DNA of 64,000 nucleotides from Paenibacillus sp. FSL R7-0345 (GTDB lineage Bacteria > Bacillota > Bacilli > Paenibacillales > Paenibacillaceae): positions 2,896,501 to 2,960,500 of the forward strand of contig NZ_CP152002.1 in assembly GCF_038595055.1 (NCBI RefSeq). Reading direction: 5' to 3'. The notes beneath the pieces were generated by a model that saw nothing but the letters and a program-made list of their open reading frames with translations, made no database searches and was not told where the DNA came from. The first letter of the stretch is position 1. Each line of letters starts with the position of its first letter. Positions 35,104 through 43,830 of the stretch are shown here, one piece after another. Both the position numbers and the translations under genes were made by a program.

Positions 35104-36762
35104 ATGAACGGCAGACGGCGGAGCATGGACAGCCAGGCGGGAGGGAAGGATCTACCCGGCACCAGCCGCGTAACGTCCGGATTAACTGAAGATCTGGAGG
35201 AGACGATCCGCAATATCCGGGCCGGGCTTGGAGAAAGTCCTGATCTTAAAGTGCGCAAAATACAGCTTGGCGGAGAGCATCCCGTCCAGGCGGCCGCAGT
35301 CCATATCAGCGGGCTGGCTGATGCTGATGCGGTCAATGAATTTGTAATCGGATCACTTCTGGCGGATCCGCAAAAGCTGAGCTCCGGCAATACGTCAGAT
35401 CCTGCCCGGCTGCCGGAGCAGCTGCTCAGCGGCATTCTGGAACTTGGGGATGCCGAGCTCACGGATAATTGGAATGATCTCCTGCTGGCCGTACTGTCCG
35501 GGGATACGGCTGTGCTGATAGATGGTTCTACTAATGCGGTTATGTGCGATACCAAAGGCGGTGAAGCCCGTTCTGTGGAGGAGTCATCCTCACAGATGGT
35601 AGTGCGCGGACCTAAGGACGGGTTTGTGGAATCAGTGGCCACCAACATATCGCTGATCCGCAGACGGATTAAATCACCGAAGCTGCGGCTGGAATATACG
35701 AGAATCGGTACAGAGACACACACCCATGTAGCCATGCTGTATATGAAGGAGCTGGCAGGTGAGGATCTGGTAGAGGAAGTGCGGAACCGGCTGAACAAGG
35801 TGGCGGTCGACGAGGTGCTGGAATCGGGATTTATTGAAGAGCTGATCCAGGACAAGACGTTTACGCCTTTTCCGACCATCTATAATTCTGAACGTCCGGA
35901 CGTAGCGGCAGGCAATCTGCTTGAAGGCAGGGTAGTCATTATTGTGGACGGAACCCCCTTTGTGCTGATCCTTCCTGCTGTATTCACCCAGTTCTTCCAG
36001 TCTGCCGAAGACTATTCCCAGCGGTTTGATATTGCGATTCTGATGCGCATTGTCCGGTATGTCAGCTTTATCGTGCTGCTGCTGGGCCCGTCGGTGTATA
36101 TCGCCCTTACTACATATCACTATGAGATGATCCCGACCACCCTGCTGATCAACCTGCTCTCACAGCGGGAAACCGTACCGTTTCCGGCCTTTGTTGAAGC
36201 ACTGCTGATGGAAGGCGCTTTTGAAATTCTGCGTGAAGCGGGAGTGCGGATGCCGCGGGTCATCGGTCAGACCGTTTCGGTTGTCGGGGCGCTGATTCTC
36301 GGCTCAGCGGTCGTGGAGGCAGGCATTATAACGCCTATCATGGTTATCGTTATTGCGCTTACCGGCATTGCGAGCTTTGCCATCCCTGCCTACAACATGG
36401 CGATTGCCGGGCGGATCATCCGTTTCGGCTTCCTGCTGCTGGGCGGAATGTTCGGATTCTATGGCATTACGCTTGGCCTCATCGTACTGGTTGCACACAT
36501 GAACAGCCTGCGCTCATTCGGCATACCTTATCTGTCCCCGTTTGTCCCGCTGTCCGTGAAAGGGCAGAAGGACAGCATCCTCAGACTGCCGCTGTGGCTG
36601 ATGAAGCCCGGTAAATCTCCGGCGCAGCTAAGGGCGGAAATGCCGGCTTACAAAAAGATAACGTCAGGACATGAGGCTGCGCTGGCACCGCTCATCCGGA
36701 AGAATGGGGACGGCGGCACCGTTCGGCAGGACGGGGAGGAGGTGCGTGATGAGAAGAAGTAG
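35104..36762 (+). CDS. gerA: GerA-family spore germinant receptor subunit A
   Basis: 552 aa. A soluble N-terminal domain (about 30-300, with the conserved RGPKDGFVES motif) is followed by about five membrane segments and a cytoplasmic tail. This is the GerAA/GerKA architecture. Subunit A joins B and C in the inner spore membrane as a nutrient germinant receptor. A GGGGGG-type site precedes the ATG. It is first in an A-C-B operon and overlaps gerC by 14 nt. The germinant cannot be predicted. Confidence 0.92.
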   Translation: MNGRRRSMDSQAGGKDLPGTSRVTSGLTEDLEETIRNIRAGLGESPDLKVRKIQLGGEHPVQAAAVHISGLADADAVNEFVIGSLLADPQKLSSGNTSDPARLPEQLLSGILELGDAELTDNWNDLLLAVLSGDTAVLIDGSTNAVMCDTKGGEARSVEESSSQMVVRGPKDGFVESVATNISLIRRRIKSPKLRLEYTRIGTETHTHVAMLYMKELAGEDLVEEVRNRLNKVAVDEVLESGFIEELIQDKTFTPFPTIYNSERPDVAAGNLLEGRVVIIVDGTPFVLILPAVFTQFFQSAEDYSQRFDIAILMRIVRYVSFIVLLLGPSVYIALTTYHYEMIPTTLLINLLSQRETVPFPAFVEALLMEGAFEILREAGVRMPRVIGQTVSVVGALILGSAVVEAGIITPIMVIVIALTGIASFAIPAYNMAIAGRIIRFGFLLLGGMFGFYGITLGLIVLVAHMNSLRSFGIPYLSPFVPLSVKGQKDSILRLPLWLMKPGKSPAQLRAEMPAYKKITSGHEAALAPLIRKNGDGGTVRQDGEEVRDEKK

Positions 36763-37960
36763 CTTATCCCTGGTTCTGCTCCTTACACTTCAGCTGTCCA
36801 TTCTGTTTGTATTGAGCGGATGCTGGGACAGCGTCGAGCTCAACCGGCGGGCAATTGTATCCGGGGTTGCCATTGACAGGGGTGAAGGGGAGGACGAAAA
36901 ATTTGTCCTCTCCTTCCAGGTCATTGTTGCCGACGAAATATCCGGAGAAAACGCACGCGGCATTTCGCCGGTTGCCTTATATACCGGCAAAGGGCATACG
37001 ATGTATGAGGCGCTGGCTAATGCTTCACGCCAGACGGCACGTTTTCTCTCGCTGGGCCATGTCCGTGTTCTGGTTATATCCGAAAAGCTTGCCAGGGAAG
37101 GGATTAAGGATATGCTGGATGTACTTGAGCGGGAGAGCGACACCCGGCTTACCAGTTTGATTTTTATTGCCAAAAATCAGACTGCCAGAGACATTATGTC
37201 AACCATGACCGTATTCAGCAAAATTCCTGCCAATGATCTGGTAGAGAAGCTGGATACGACCTCCAAGCATTTCGGTTATAACTACCGGATGGAAGTTGAC
37301 GACGTAATCAGGGGCATTCAGCTCAGGGGCGGGGGACCGGTTATTAACGGTGTCATTACTGACGGCAGCCGTGAAAGCGCGGATACGAATGACAATATGA
37401 AAACCATTGCCCCGCAAGCTGTGCTCAAAGTAACGGAGCTTGCCGCTTTCAAGGATGACAGACTGATAGGCTGGCTGAAGGGGGACACTGCACTGGCGAC
37501 AGCGCTTTTGCATAATAAAATCAAAGGCTATCCGGCAGTGGTCCGGTATCCCGGTGCGAGCTTCCTTGCCTTTAATGTATACCAGTCCCAGCTTGAAGTA
37601 GGCGTAAAGGCGGCAGATCCGGAGCATCCGGTTTTTACTGTGAAAATCAGCCAGCAGGCCTCGATCAAGGAAAGCCCGAACAGCCTGGATCTTACTTCCC
37701 CTGAGACACTCCAGAATCTTGCCCCCATGCTCACAGAAGACACCGCCGAGAAAATCAAGGCAGCCATAGAGACAGCAAAAAAATATAAAAGTGATTATAT
37801 AGGTTTCGGACAGGCGATGGAGCGGAAGAATCCGCGCAGCTGGAAAAAGATAAGAGACCACTGGGAGGATGTTTTTGCAGACTGTGAATATAAAATTGAT
37901 GCTGATGCAGTCATCCGGCATACCGATATGCGCAGCAGCTCCTTTCAGGTGAATCCGTAG
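36749..37960 (+). CDS. gerC: GerC-family germinant receptor lipoprotein
   Basis: 403 aa with a signal peptide and lipobox VLSGC, followed by the family hallmark WDSVELNRRAIVSGVAID. The mature protein is a hydrophilic Ger(x)C domain to the end. It should be lipidated on the outer face of the inner spore membrane. GAGGAGG precedes ATG 36749, inside the 3' end of gerA, so translation of the two is linked. An in-frame start at 36671 would lack the signal-peptide arrangement. Confidence 0.93.
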   Translation: MRRSSLSLVLLLTLQLSILFVLSGCWDSVELNRRAIVSGVAIDRGEGEDEKFVLSFQVIVADEISGENARGISPVALYTGKGHTMYEALANASRQTARFLSLGHVRVLVISEKLAREGIKDMLDVLERESDTRLTSLIFIAKNQTARDIMSTMTVFSKIPANDLVEKLDTTSKHFGYNYRMEVDDVIRGIQLRGGGPVINGVITDGSRESADTNDNMKTIAPQAVLKVTELAAFKDDRLIGWLKGDTALATALLHNKIKGYPAVVRYPGASFLAFNVYQSQLEVGVKAADPEHPVFTVKISQQASIKESPNSLDLTSPETLQNLAPMLTEDTAEKIKAAIETAKKYKSDYIGFGQAMERKNPRSWKKIRDHWEDVFADCEYKIDADAVIRHTDMRSSSFQVNP

Positions 37961-37977
37961 AGCGGAGGAGGGACAGA

Positions 37978-39078
37978 ATGGGAAAAGTAAAAATCGGATT
38001 ACTCCAGTTTTTCAGTATTACACTGCTGTTCGAGCTGGGTACTTCGCTGGTTGTCAATCTGGGCATGGGGGCCGGCAGGGATGCCTGGCTTTCGATCCTG
38101 GTCGGTTCGCTGGCCGGCCTGCTGATGTTTACGGGGTACGCTTATCTGTACAGAAAGCATCCTGAACTTACATTCGTCGGCTATACCCGCAAGCTGCTCG
38201 GAAGGACGGCGGGGACACCGGTTGCGCTGCTGTACATTATTTTGTATATGAATCTTTCGGGCAGGGGGCTGCGTGACGGAAGTACGATGCTGGCGATGGC
38301 CACAATGCACAATACACCGCTGTTTATCCTCAGTATGCTGATGATCCTGTCGAGCTCTTATGTGCTGCATAAAGGTACGGAGGTGCTCACGCGGACTTCA
38401 CTGGTGTTTACGACGATTGTCCTGATGATCGGATTGTTCAGTATGGTGCTGCTGATGCTGTCAGGCTCTATTAATCTGCAGCATCTCCTGCCTGTGCTGG
38501 AGGATGGCTTCTGGCCGGTAGCGGAGTCAGTAGTGCATCAGAATTATATGTTCCCGTTCGGCGAAATGATTGTCTTTACGATGCTGATGCCCTATCTGTC
38601 GGATGCCCGTAAAGGCCCGTGGATCATTGCTGCCGCCATGCTATTTTCCGCGCTGCTGCTCAGCGCCACGATGGCCCTGAATATTTCAGTGCTGGGGGCG
38701 GATATCGTAAAGCGTTCCCCGCTGCCGCTGATGCCGACCATCAGTAAAATCTCGATTTCGGATTTCATCCAGCGGGTGGATATTTTTGTGGTGATGGTGC
38801 TGATTATCGGGGTCTTTTTCAAAATGTCGGTCTTTTTCAGCGCCGCTCTGATCGGAATTTCCGAATTGTTCAAGCTTCCGTACCGGCGGATGCTCTATCC
38901 CTGCACGCTGATTATCCTGTTTACTTCGATGCTTGACGCCCGCAGCTTCACTGAGCATCTGGATGAGGGCGGCAGGCTGCTGTACACGGTTTACCCGGTG
39001 TTCATGATTGTTATCCCTGTTATTCTGATCATTATTACGGCTGTCCGCAGCTATTTTTCGGAGCCCCGTCCCGGCTGA
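37978..39078 (+). CDS. gerB: GerB-family spore germination permease
   Basis: 366 aa with about ten membrane segments and an APC-type transporter-like fold. It begins KIGLLQFFSITLLFELGTSL. Subunit B is where the germinant is thought to bind in GerB proteins. GGAGGAGG lies 7 nt before the ATG, and the gap to gerC is 17 nt. The last 28 nt overlap a convergent small ORF on the minus strand. Confidence 0.92.
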   Translation: MGKVKIGLLQFFSITLLFELGTSLVVNLGMGAGRDAWLSILVGSLAGLLMFTGYAYLYRKHPELTFVGYTRKLLGRTAGTPVALLYIILYMNLSGRGLRDGSTMLAMATMHNTPLFILSMLMILSSSYVLHKGTEVLTRTSLVFTTIVLMIGLFSMVLLMLSGSINLQHLLPVLEDGFWPVAESVVHQNYMFPFGEMIVFTMLMPYLSDARKGPWIIAAAMLFSALLLSATMALNISVLGADIVKRSPLPLMPTISKISISDFIQRVDIFVVMVLIIGVFFKMSVFFSAALIGISELFKLPYRRMLYPCTLIILFTSMLDARSFTEHLDEGGRLLYTVYPVFMIVIPVILIIITAVRSYFSEPRPG

Positions 39079-39365
39079 GTGCCGCGGATCCAGTAGATGA
39101 TGTCGGGTACAACCAGTGCAAGCAGCATGACGGCAGCGGCCAGCTTTTCGGAAGCGGAATACAGCAGGTAATTGAGGATATAGGCAATATTCCCCTGTCC
39201 GTAGCCGAACATCCAGTCCAGCAGATATAGATACAGCAGGGATAGTACAGATAAAATAACGATAACAGTATATTTGCGGATCAGCAGCCTGCGCGTTTTT
39301 CTTTTCAACCGGAACAGTCCTTTGCTGGTTAATAAAAGTAGTATGGGCATTTTCTGTAATGCCAT
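39051..39365 (-). CDS. Putative small membrane protein
   Basis: Up to 104 aa with a basic N-terminal region and two predicted membrane segments (VIVILSVLSLLYLYLL and AAAVMLLALVVPDIIYW). The residue pattern is that of a real small membrane protein, not of a random reading frame. The ATG at 39365 lacks a good ribosome-binding site; an internal TTG preceded by AAAGGA at normal spacing, just before KRKTRRLL, may be the true start. It overlaps the end of gerB tail-to-tail. Function unknown. Confidence 0.5.
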   Translation of the reverse strand: MALQKMPILLLLTSKGLFRLKRKTRRLLIRKYTVIVILSVLSLLYLYLLDWMFGYGQGNIAYILNYLLYSASEKLAAAVMLLALVVPDIIYWIRGTQPGRGSEK

Positions 39366-39435
39366 GCAGGCAAGCCGCCCGTCCGGCCGATATTTGCGGA
39401 GTCCGAATGCTTATCATCCATCCCGTTTTATGTTA

Positions 39436-39454
39436 CATTAGTATGAAACTAATG
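39436..39454. promoter_or_regulatory. Inverted repeat upstream of the MTHFR fusion gene
   Basis: CATTAGT (39436-39442) and ACTAATG (39448-39454) form a perfect 7-bp inverted repeat with a 5-nt centre, 23 nt before the GTG start. It could be an operator. No S-box riboswitch fits in this short upstream region. Confidence 0.4.
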
Positions 39455-39477
39455 ACAGTATAGGGGAGGTTCTTGCG

Positions 39478-41352
39478 GTGAAGCCGGATTTGCGCTCTGC
39501 ATGGAAGAATAACGTGTTGGTCGGAGACGGGGCGATGGGAACCTTTTTATATCAAAAGGGCTTCCCTGTCGGCATCTCCTATGAAGAATTGAATTTGAAC
39601 TCTCCTGAGGTTATTGAAGATGTACACCGCAGCTATATAGAAGCCGGGGCTGTGCTCCTGGAGAGCAACACGTACTCCGCCAATTATGACAAGCTGGCCA
39701 AGTTCGGCCTCGAGGGCAAGGTGGAGGAGATTAACCGCGCCGGTGTGCGGATCGCGCAGAAGGCAGCCGGGGAAGCCGGTTATGTGGTTGGAGCTGTAGG
39801 CTCCATCCGTGCGGGCAAACGGGCGAATCTGTCTGCAGCAGAGCTTAAGCGCTTCTATACCCAGCAGTTTTCCGCTCTGCTGGAAGAGCAGCCTGACGGC
39901 ATTATGCTGGAGACCTTCTATGATGTAGAAGAGCTTCATCTCGCCCTGCGGGCGGTCCGCAAGCTCAGCAGCCTGCCGGTCATCTGCCAGCTTGCCGTGG
40001 ATGAGACGGCGCGCACGCTTGACGGATTGACCCTGCCGGAGGCTTTTCACATTCTGGAGCAGGACGGGGCAGACGTAATCGGCTTTAACTGCCGGACCGG
40101 ACCTAACGGCATCAAGCGTGCCTTGAGAACGCTGCAGGGAAGTCTTGCCCTGCCGGTATCGGTCTATCCGAATGCAGGGATCGCCGACTATGTGGACGGG
40201 CAGTACCGCTACGGTGCAACACCGGATTACTTTGGACAGATGGCCCCGGTCTTTGCGGATATGGGCAGCCGGATCATCGGCGGATGCTGCGGTACAACAC
40301 CGCAGCATATCGCTGAAATATCGGCTGCGCTGCGCGGCTATGTCGCACAGCCGCTGCCGGAGCCGGCAGTGAAACAGAGCACAGGCAGCATTACCGTACA
40401 TGAGCATCTGGAGGATGACGGCAGCCGGAGCGGCCGCGAGCCGAATCTGGTTGATCTGGTGAAGGAGCGCCATACGGTAATCGTGGAGCTTGACCCGCCG
40501 CGTGAACTGGATATCACGAAGTTCATGAAAGGCGCGGAAGCGCTGCGCAGAGCAGGTGCAGATGCCCTGACACTTGCTGACAACTCCCTTGCTGTAACAC
40601 GGATGAGCAACATGGCGCTCGGATCGCTGGTACAATCCCGTACCGGACTCCGGCCGCTTGTGCATGTTGCCTGCCGGGACCGTAATCTGATCGGAACCCA
40701 GTCCCATCTGATGGGCTTTGATGCGCTAGGCATTGATCATGTGCTGGCTGTTACCGGAGATCCGGCGCGGTTCGGCGATCTGCCGGGCTCCAGCTCCATT
40801 TACGATCTGACCTCCTTCGAGATCATCCGGATGATCAAGCAGCTTAATGACGGGATTGCCTTCTCAGGCAAGCCGCTCAAGCAGAAGGCCAAATTTGTGA
40901 TCGGGGCTGCGTTTAACCCGAACGTGAAGCATCTCGACAAAGCGGTACAGCGCCTGGAGAAAAAGATCGCCTCCGGCGCAGATTATATTATGACCCAGCC
41001 TGTCTATGACCCTGAGCTGATTGCAAATATTGCGGCAGCGACGAAGCACCTGGACATTCCGATCTTCATCGGTGTTATGCCGCTGGCCAGCGGCCGCAAT
41101 GCCGAATACCTGCATAACGAGGTGCCTGGAATCCAGCTGTCGGATGAGGTGCGCAGACGGATGCAGGGGCTGGAAGGCGAAGCCGGACGGGCAGAAGGTG
41201 TCGCTATTGCCAAGGAGCTGCTTGATGCGGCCACGGCGCATTTTAACGGCATTTATCTGATGACTCCGTTTATGTTCTACGACATGAGTGTACAGCTGCT
41301 TGAGTATATTTGGGCCAAGCAGGGGCGTAAATTGTCCCCCTTGTTTCGCTAG
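39478..41352 (+). CDS. yitJ: Bifunctional homocysteine S-methyltransferase/methylenetetrahydrofolate reductase
   Basis: 624 aa fusion. Residues 1-290 form the homocysteine methyltransferase (Pfam S-methyl_trans) domain, with zinc ligands in FNCRTGP and GGCCGTTP. Residues 330-615 form a MetF-like TIM barrel with the FAD/NADH region. It should reduce 5,10-methylene-THF and help supply methionine, as proposed for B. subtilis YitJ. There is no cobalamin domain, so the methyl donor for the first half is probably SAM, S-methylmethionine or methyl-THF. GTG start with GGGGAGG 8 nt upstream. Confidence 0.92.
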   Translation: MKPDLRSAWKNNVLVGDGAMGTFLYQKGFPVGISYEELNLNSPEVIEDVHRSYIEAGAVLLESNTYSANYDKLAKFGLEGKVEEINRAGVRIAQKAAGEAGYVVGAVGSIRAGKRANLSAAELKRFYTQQFSALLEEQPDGIMLETFYDVEELHLALRAVRKLSSLPVICQLAVDETARTLDGLTLPEAFHILEQDGADVIGFNCRTGPNGIKRALRTLQGSLALPVSVYPNAGIADYVDGQYRYGATPDYFGQMAPVFADMGSRIIGGCCGTTPQHIAEISAALRGYVAQPLPEPAVKQSTGSITVHEHLEDDGSRSGREPNLVDLVKERHTVIVELDPPRELDITKFMKGAEALRRAGADALTLADNSLAVTRMSNMALGSLVQSRTGLRPLVHVACRDRNLIGTQSHLMGFDALGIDHVLAVTGDPARFGDLPGSSSIYDLTSFEIIRMIKQLNDGIAFSGKPLKQKAKFVIGAAFNPNVKHLDKAVQRLEKKIASGADYIMTQPVYDPELIANIAAATKHLDIPIFIGVMPLASGRNAEYLHNEVPGIQLSDEVRRRMQGLEGEAGRAEGVAIAKELLDAATAHFNGIYLMTPFMFYDMSVQLLEYIWAKQGRKLSPLFR

Positions 41353-41369
41353 TAAGAATCAATTACAAT
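41341..41369 (+). promoter_or_regulatory. Promoter of the yloC-remA-gmk-rpoZ operon
   Basis: TTGTTT (41341-41346) and TACAAT (41364-41369) with a 17-bp spacer. It overlaps the stop of the upstream gene. The start point falls near 41376. Confidence 0.6.
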
Positions 41370-41390
41370 AGTGTAATGGATGTGATTCCG

Positions 41391-42287
41391 TTGTCATTTA
41401 GCATGACCGGATACGGTCAATCATCCCTGCAATTCGGCGGTTACAAGATTACGTTCGAAGTCAAATCGGTGAATAACCGTTACTGCGAAGTTGTGCTGCG
41501 GATGCCCCGGGATTGGACGGTTTATGAGGATATGCTGCGCAAGACTGTGCAGAACCATATCAAACGGGGACGGGTAGATGTCATCATTAACAGGGAAACC
41601 GCGGAGGAGACGGCTGCTTTACAGGAGCTGAACCGGCCGGCGGTGAAATCCTATCTGGAAGCGGCGGAAGCGCTGAAGAAGGAGTTCGGGCTTACAGGAG
41701 AGTTGACTTTGCATGATATACTTTCTATGCCCGGTGTAATGGAACCCAGGGAGGGGCCGGCGGCCGTAAATGCCGGTACACCTGAAGAATGCTCCGAGAT
41801 GCTTGAACGGGGATTAACGCAGAGCCTGCAGTCACTGCTTCAGATGCGTGCCCGCGAAGGAAGCTATCTTGCTGCTGATCTGTCGCGCAGGCTTGTCCAT
41901 CTGGAAGAGCTGCATGCAGCGATGGTTGCACTTGCCCCTGAGGTTGTAAGTGAATACCGCGATAAGCTGCGGCAGCGGCTAGGCGAGCTGAATGACGGAA
42001 CGTTCCCTTTTGAAGAGCATAAATTCGGAATGGAAATAGCTATCTTTGCTGACCGCTGTAATATTGATGAAGAGCTTACCCGGTTGTACAGTCATTTTGA
42101 ACAATGCAGGACCCTGTTGAACGGAAGCGAGCCGGCAGGACGCAAGCTGGATTTTCTCATTCAGGAGATGAACAGGGAGACGAATACAATCGGGTCGAAA
42201 TGCAATCATCTGAATCTGGTGAACCTTACGCTTGAGATGAAAGCGGAACTGGAGAAGATTCGTGAGCAGGCCGCTAATTTGGAGTAA
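41391..42287 (+). CDS. yloC: YicC/YloC family endoribonuclease
   Basis: 298 aa (B. subtilis YloC 291). It has the conserved N-terminal SMTGYGQSS and the C-terminal domain with [14 protein letters not shown] and [12 protein letters not shown]. coli YicC is an RNase acting on RNA hairpins and small RNAs. The upstream in-frame ATG at 41376 coincides with the predicted transcription start, so TTG 41391 with an upstream GGATGTGAT site is more likely. It heads the housekeeping operon as in B. subtilis. Confidence 0.9.
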   Translation: MSFSMTGYGQSSLQFGGYKITFEVKSVNNRYCEVVLRMPRDWTVYEDMLRKTVQNHIKRGRVDVIINRETAEETAALQELNRPAVKSYLEAAEALKKEFGLTGELTLHDILSMPGVMEPREGPAAVNAGTPEECSEMLERGLTQSLQSLLQMRAREGSYLAADLSRRLVHLEELHAAMVALAPEVVSEYRDKLRQRLGELNDGTFPFEEHKFGMEIAIFADRCNIDEELTRLYSHFEQCRTLLNGSEPAGRKLDFLIQEMNRETNTIGSKCNHLNLVNLTLEMKAELEKIREQAANLE

Positions 42288-42337
42288 CAGGAATTTCGGC
42301 AAGCGATGATGTAACTTATGGGGGGAACAACCGGAAC

Positions 42338-42598
42338 ATGGCAATCAAATTAATTAACATCGGCTTTGGGAATATCGTATCGGCCAACCGTATTATTTCC
42401 ATTGTCAGCCCGGAATCTGCACCAATCAAGCGTATTATCCAGGAAGCAAGAGACCGGCATATGCTGATCGATGCAACCTATGGCCGCCGGACGCGGGCTG
42501 TCATCATCACAGACAGTGACCATGTCATTCTGTCAGCCGTTCAGCCGGAGACAGTGGCACACCGCTTGTCCAGTAAAGATGACGATAACGACGAATAA
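42338..42598 (+). CDS. remA: RemA, extracellular matrix regulator (DUF370)
   Basis: 86 aa, almost identical in layout to B. subtilis RemA (89 aa): [14 protein letters not shown] start, [15 protein letters not shown], and [16 protein letters not shown]. RemA is a DNA-binding protein that activates biofilm matrix and osmoprotectant genes. The acidic C-terminus is species-specific. A GGGGGG-type site precedes the ATG. It lies between yloC and gmk, the usual position. Confidence 0.95.
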   Translation: MAIKLINIGFGNIVSANRIISIVSPESAPIKRIIQEARDRHMLIDATYGRRTRAVIITDSDHVILSAVQPETVAHRLSSKDDDNDE

Positions 42599-42616
42599 CA
42601 ACAATTGGAGTGTACT

Positions 42617-43186
42617 ATGTCAAAAGGATTGCTGATTATCTTATCCGGACCTTCCGGCGTTGGCAAAGGCACGGTGTGTACTGCACTTAGACCGAAAATG
42701 CCTGAGCTTGTCTATTCCGTATCTGCCACCACCCGGAATCCGCGTGAAGGCGAAGAGAACGGAGTCAACTATTTTTTCAAGAGCAGAGATGAATTTGCGG
42801 CAATGATAGAAGCGGATCAGCTGCTGGAACATGCAGAATATGTGGGGAACTATTACGGGACTCCGCGTGATTTTGTGGAGCAGACACTGGAGAGCGGCAA
42901 GGATATCATTCTGGAGATTGAAGTCCAGGGAGCACTTAAGGTCAAGGAGAAGTTTCCTGAGGGAATCTTTGTATTCCTGCTTCCGCCGTCGATGGATGAG
43001 CTCAAGGACCGGATCCGCGGACGCGGTACGGAGCATCCTGATGTAATCAGCCACCGCATGTCTGTTGCCGAGGATGAGATTGGGCTGATCCGGCACTATG
43101 ACTACGCCGTAGTGAATGATGAGATCGACCTCGCCTGCAAACGTATTGAGAGCATTATAATTGCCGAGCACTGCAAGGTAAGATAA
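42617..43186 (+). CDS. gmk: Guanylate kinase
   Basis: 189 aa. Phosphorylates GMP to GDP and so feeds GTP and (p)ppGpp pools. The P-loop GPSGVGKGT is at residues 11-19, followed by the GMP-binding [11 protein letters not shown] and [13 protein letters not shown] 42617 is placed after TTGGAGTG; an in-frame TTG at 42605 is too near the remA stop for a good site. Confidence 0.97.
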   Translation: MSKGLLIILSGPSGVGKGTVCTALRPKMPELVYSVSATTRNPREGEENGVNYFFKSRDEFAAMIEADQLLEHAEYVGNYYGTPRDFVEQTLESGKDIILEIEVQGALKVKEKFPEGIFVFLLPPSMDELKDRIRGRGTEHPDVISHRMSVAEDEIGLIRHYDYAVVNDEIDLACKRIESIIIAEHCKVR

Positions 43187-43241
43187 TGCGCGCTTCCTGC
43201 AAAGAACCATATTTAAAGTAAACGATGAAGAGGTGTCTTAC

Positions 43242-43442
43242 GTGCTATATCCGTCTATTGATGAAATGATGAACAAGGTTGACAGCAAGTATTCGCTGGT
43301 TGTCGCTGCAGCCCGCCGGGCAAGACTGCTCCGTGAAGGCGGCAAAACGGACATTAAAGCGCCAAAATCGCATAAGTTCGTTGGTGTTGCGCTCGAAGAA
43401 ATCTACGAAGACCGCATTGTTGTAACCCGGGGCGAAGAGTAG
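43242..43442 (+). CDS. rpoZ: RNA polymerase omega subunit
   Basis: 66 aa, [17 protein letters not shown], with [10 protein letters not shown] and the C-terminal [10 protein letters not shown]. Omega aids RNA polymerase assembly. GTG 43242 is used because AGAGGTG stands six bases before it; the GTG at 43233 is part of that site. Follows gmk as in B. subtilis. Confidence 0.95.
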   Translation: MLYPSIDEMMNKVDSKYSLVVAAARRARLLREGGKTDIKAPKSHKFVGVALEEIYEDRIVVTRGEE

Positions 43443-43470
43443 GATATTCTCCCCTTTTGCTACACCTGCA

Positions 43471-43500
43471 GAAAACGGCTGCGATGAAGGAGCCGTTTTC
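43471..43500 (+). terminator. Hairpin after rpoZ (probable terminator)
   Basis: GAAAACGGCT (43471-43480) pairs with AGCCGTTTTC (43491-43500). The T-run is short and interrupted, so termination may be partial. First of three hairpins in this gap with an AAACGG/CCGTTT outer stem. Confidence 0.6.
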
Positions 43501-43561
43501 TCCGGTTAGCGGAGGTTATGCTGTACAATGTCATATGTAGCCCTTATCAGGGCTGTTCCTG

Positions 43562-43586
43562 ACAACCGGAAGGTTGTTATTTTTTT
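43562..43586 (+). terminator. Second hairpin with T-run in the rpoZ-coaBC gap
   Basis: ACAACC (43562-43567), GGAA, GGTTGT (43572-43577), then TATTTTTTT. Confidence 0.6.
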
Positions 43587-43639
43587 AAAATATGAGAATT
43601 TATATGTTCTACACTATAAATTATCCTTATATTTCTGCA

Positions 43640-43732
43640 GAAACGGATAGCGCCCTTGAAGGACAGCGCAGCCGTTTTTGTCTGACATTTGAAACGGGTG
43701 CCAGCCTCGACCTGAAGGCGGCGCAGCCGTTT
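43640..43732. repeat. Two adjacent AAACGG...CCGTTT hairpins before coaBC
   Basis: AAACGG...GCGC/GCGCAGCCGTTTT (43641-43678) and GAAACGG.../GCGCAGCCGTTTC (43691-43732) share the string GCGCAGCCGTTT on their 3' sides. The rest of the 388-nt gap between rpoZ and coaBC is A+T-rich (43580-43640), and I see no gene in it. Confidence 0.55.
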
Positions 43733-43830
43733 CTTCATGCCGGTATAAGGATGAGTACACTATCATCTCGATTCCGGTTATCATTTCCGGTTCATTGGAG
43801 CCTGTTCACAGGCTTGAAACAGGGGGGATT

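Noticed and set aside
39420..39477. SAM (S-box) riboswitch before the MTHFR fusion gene
   Set aside because: The gap is too short and no S-box core or terminator is present; only a small palindrome was found.
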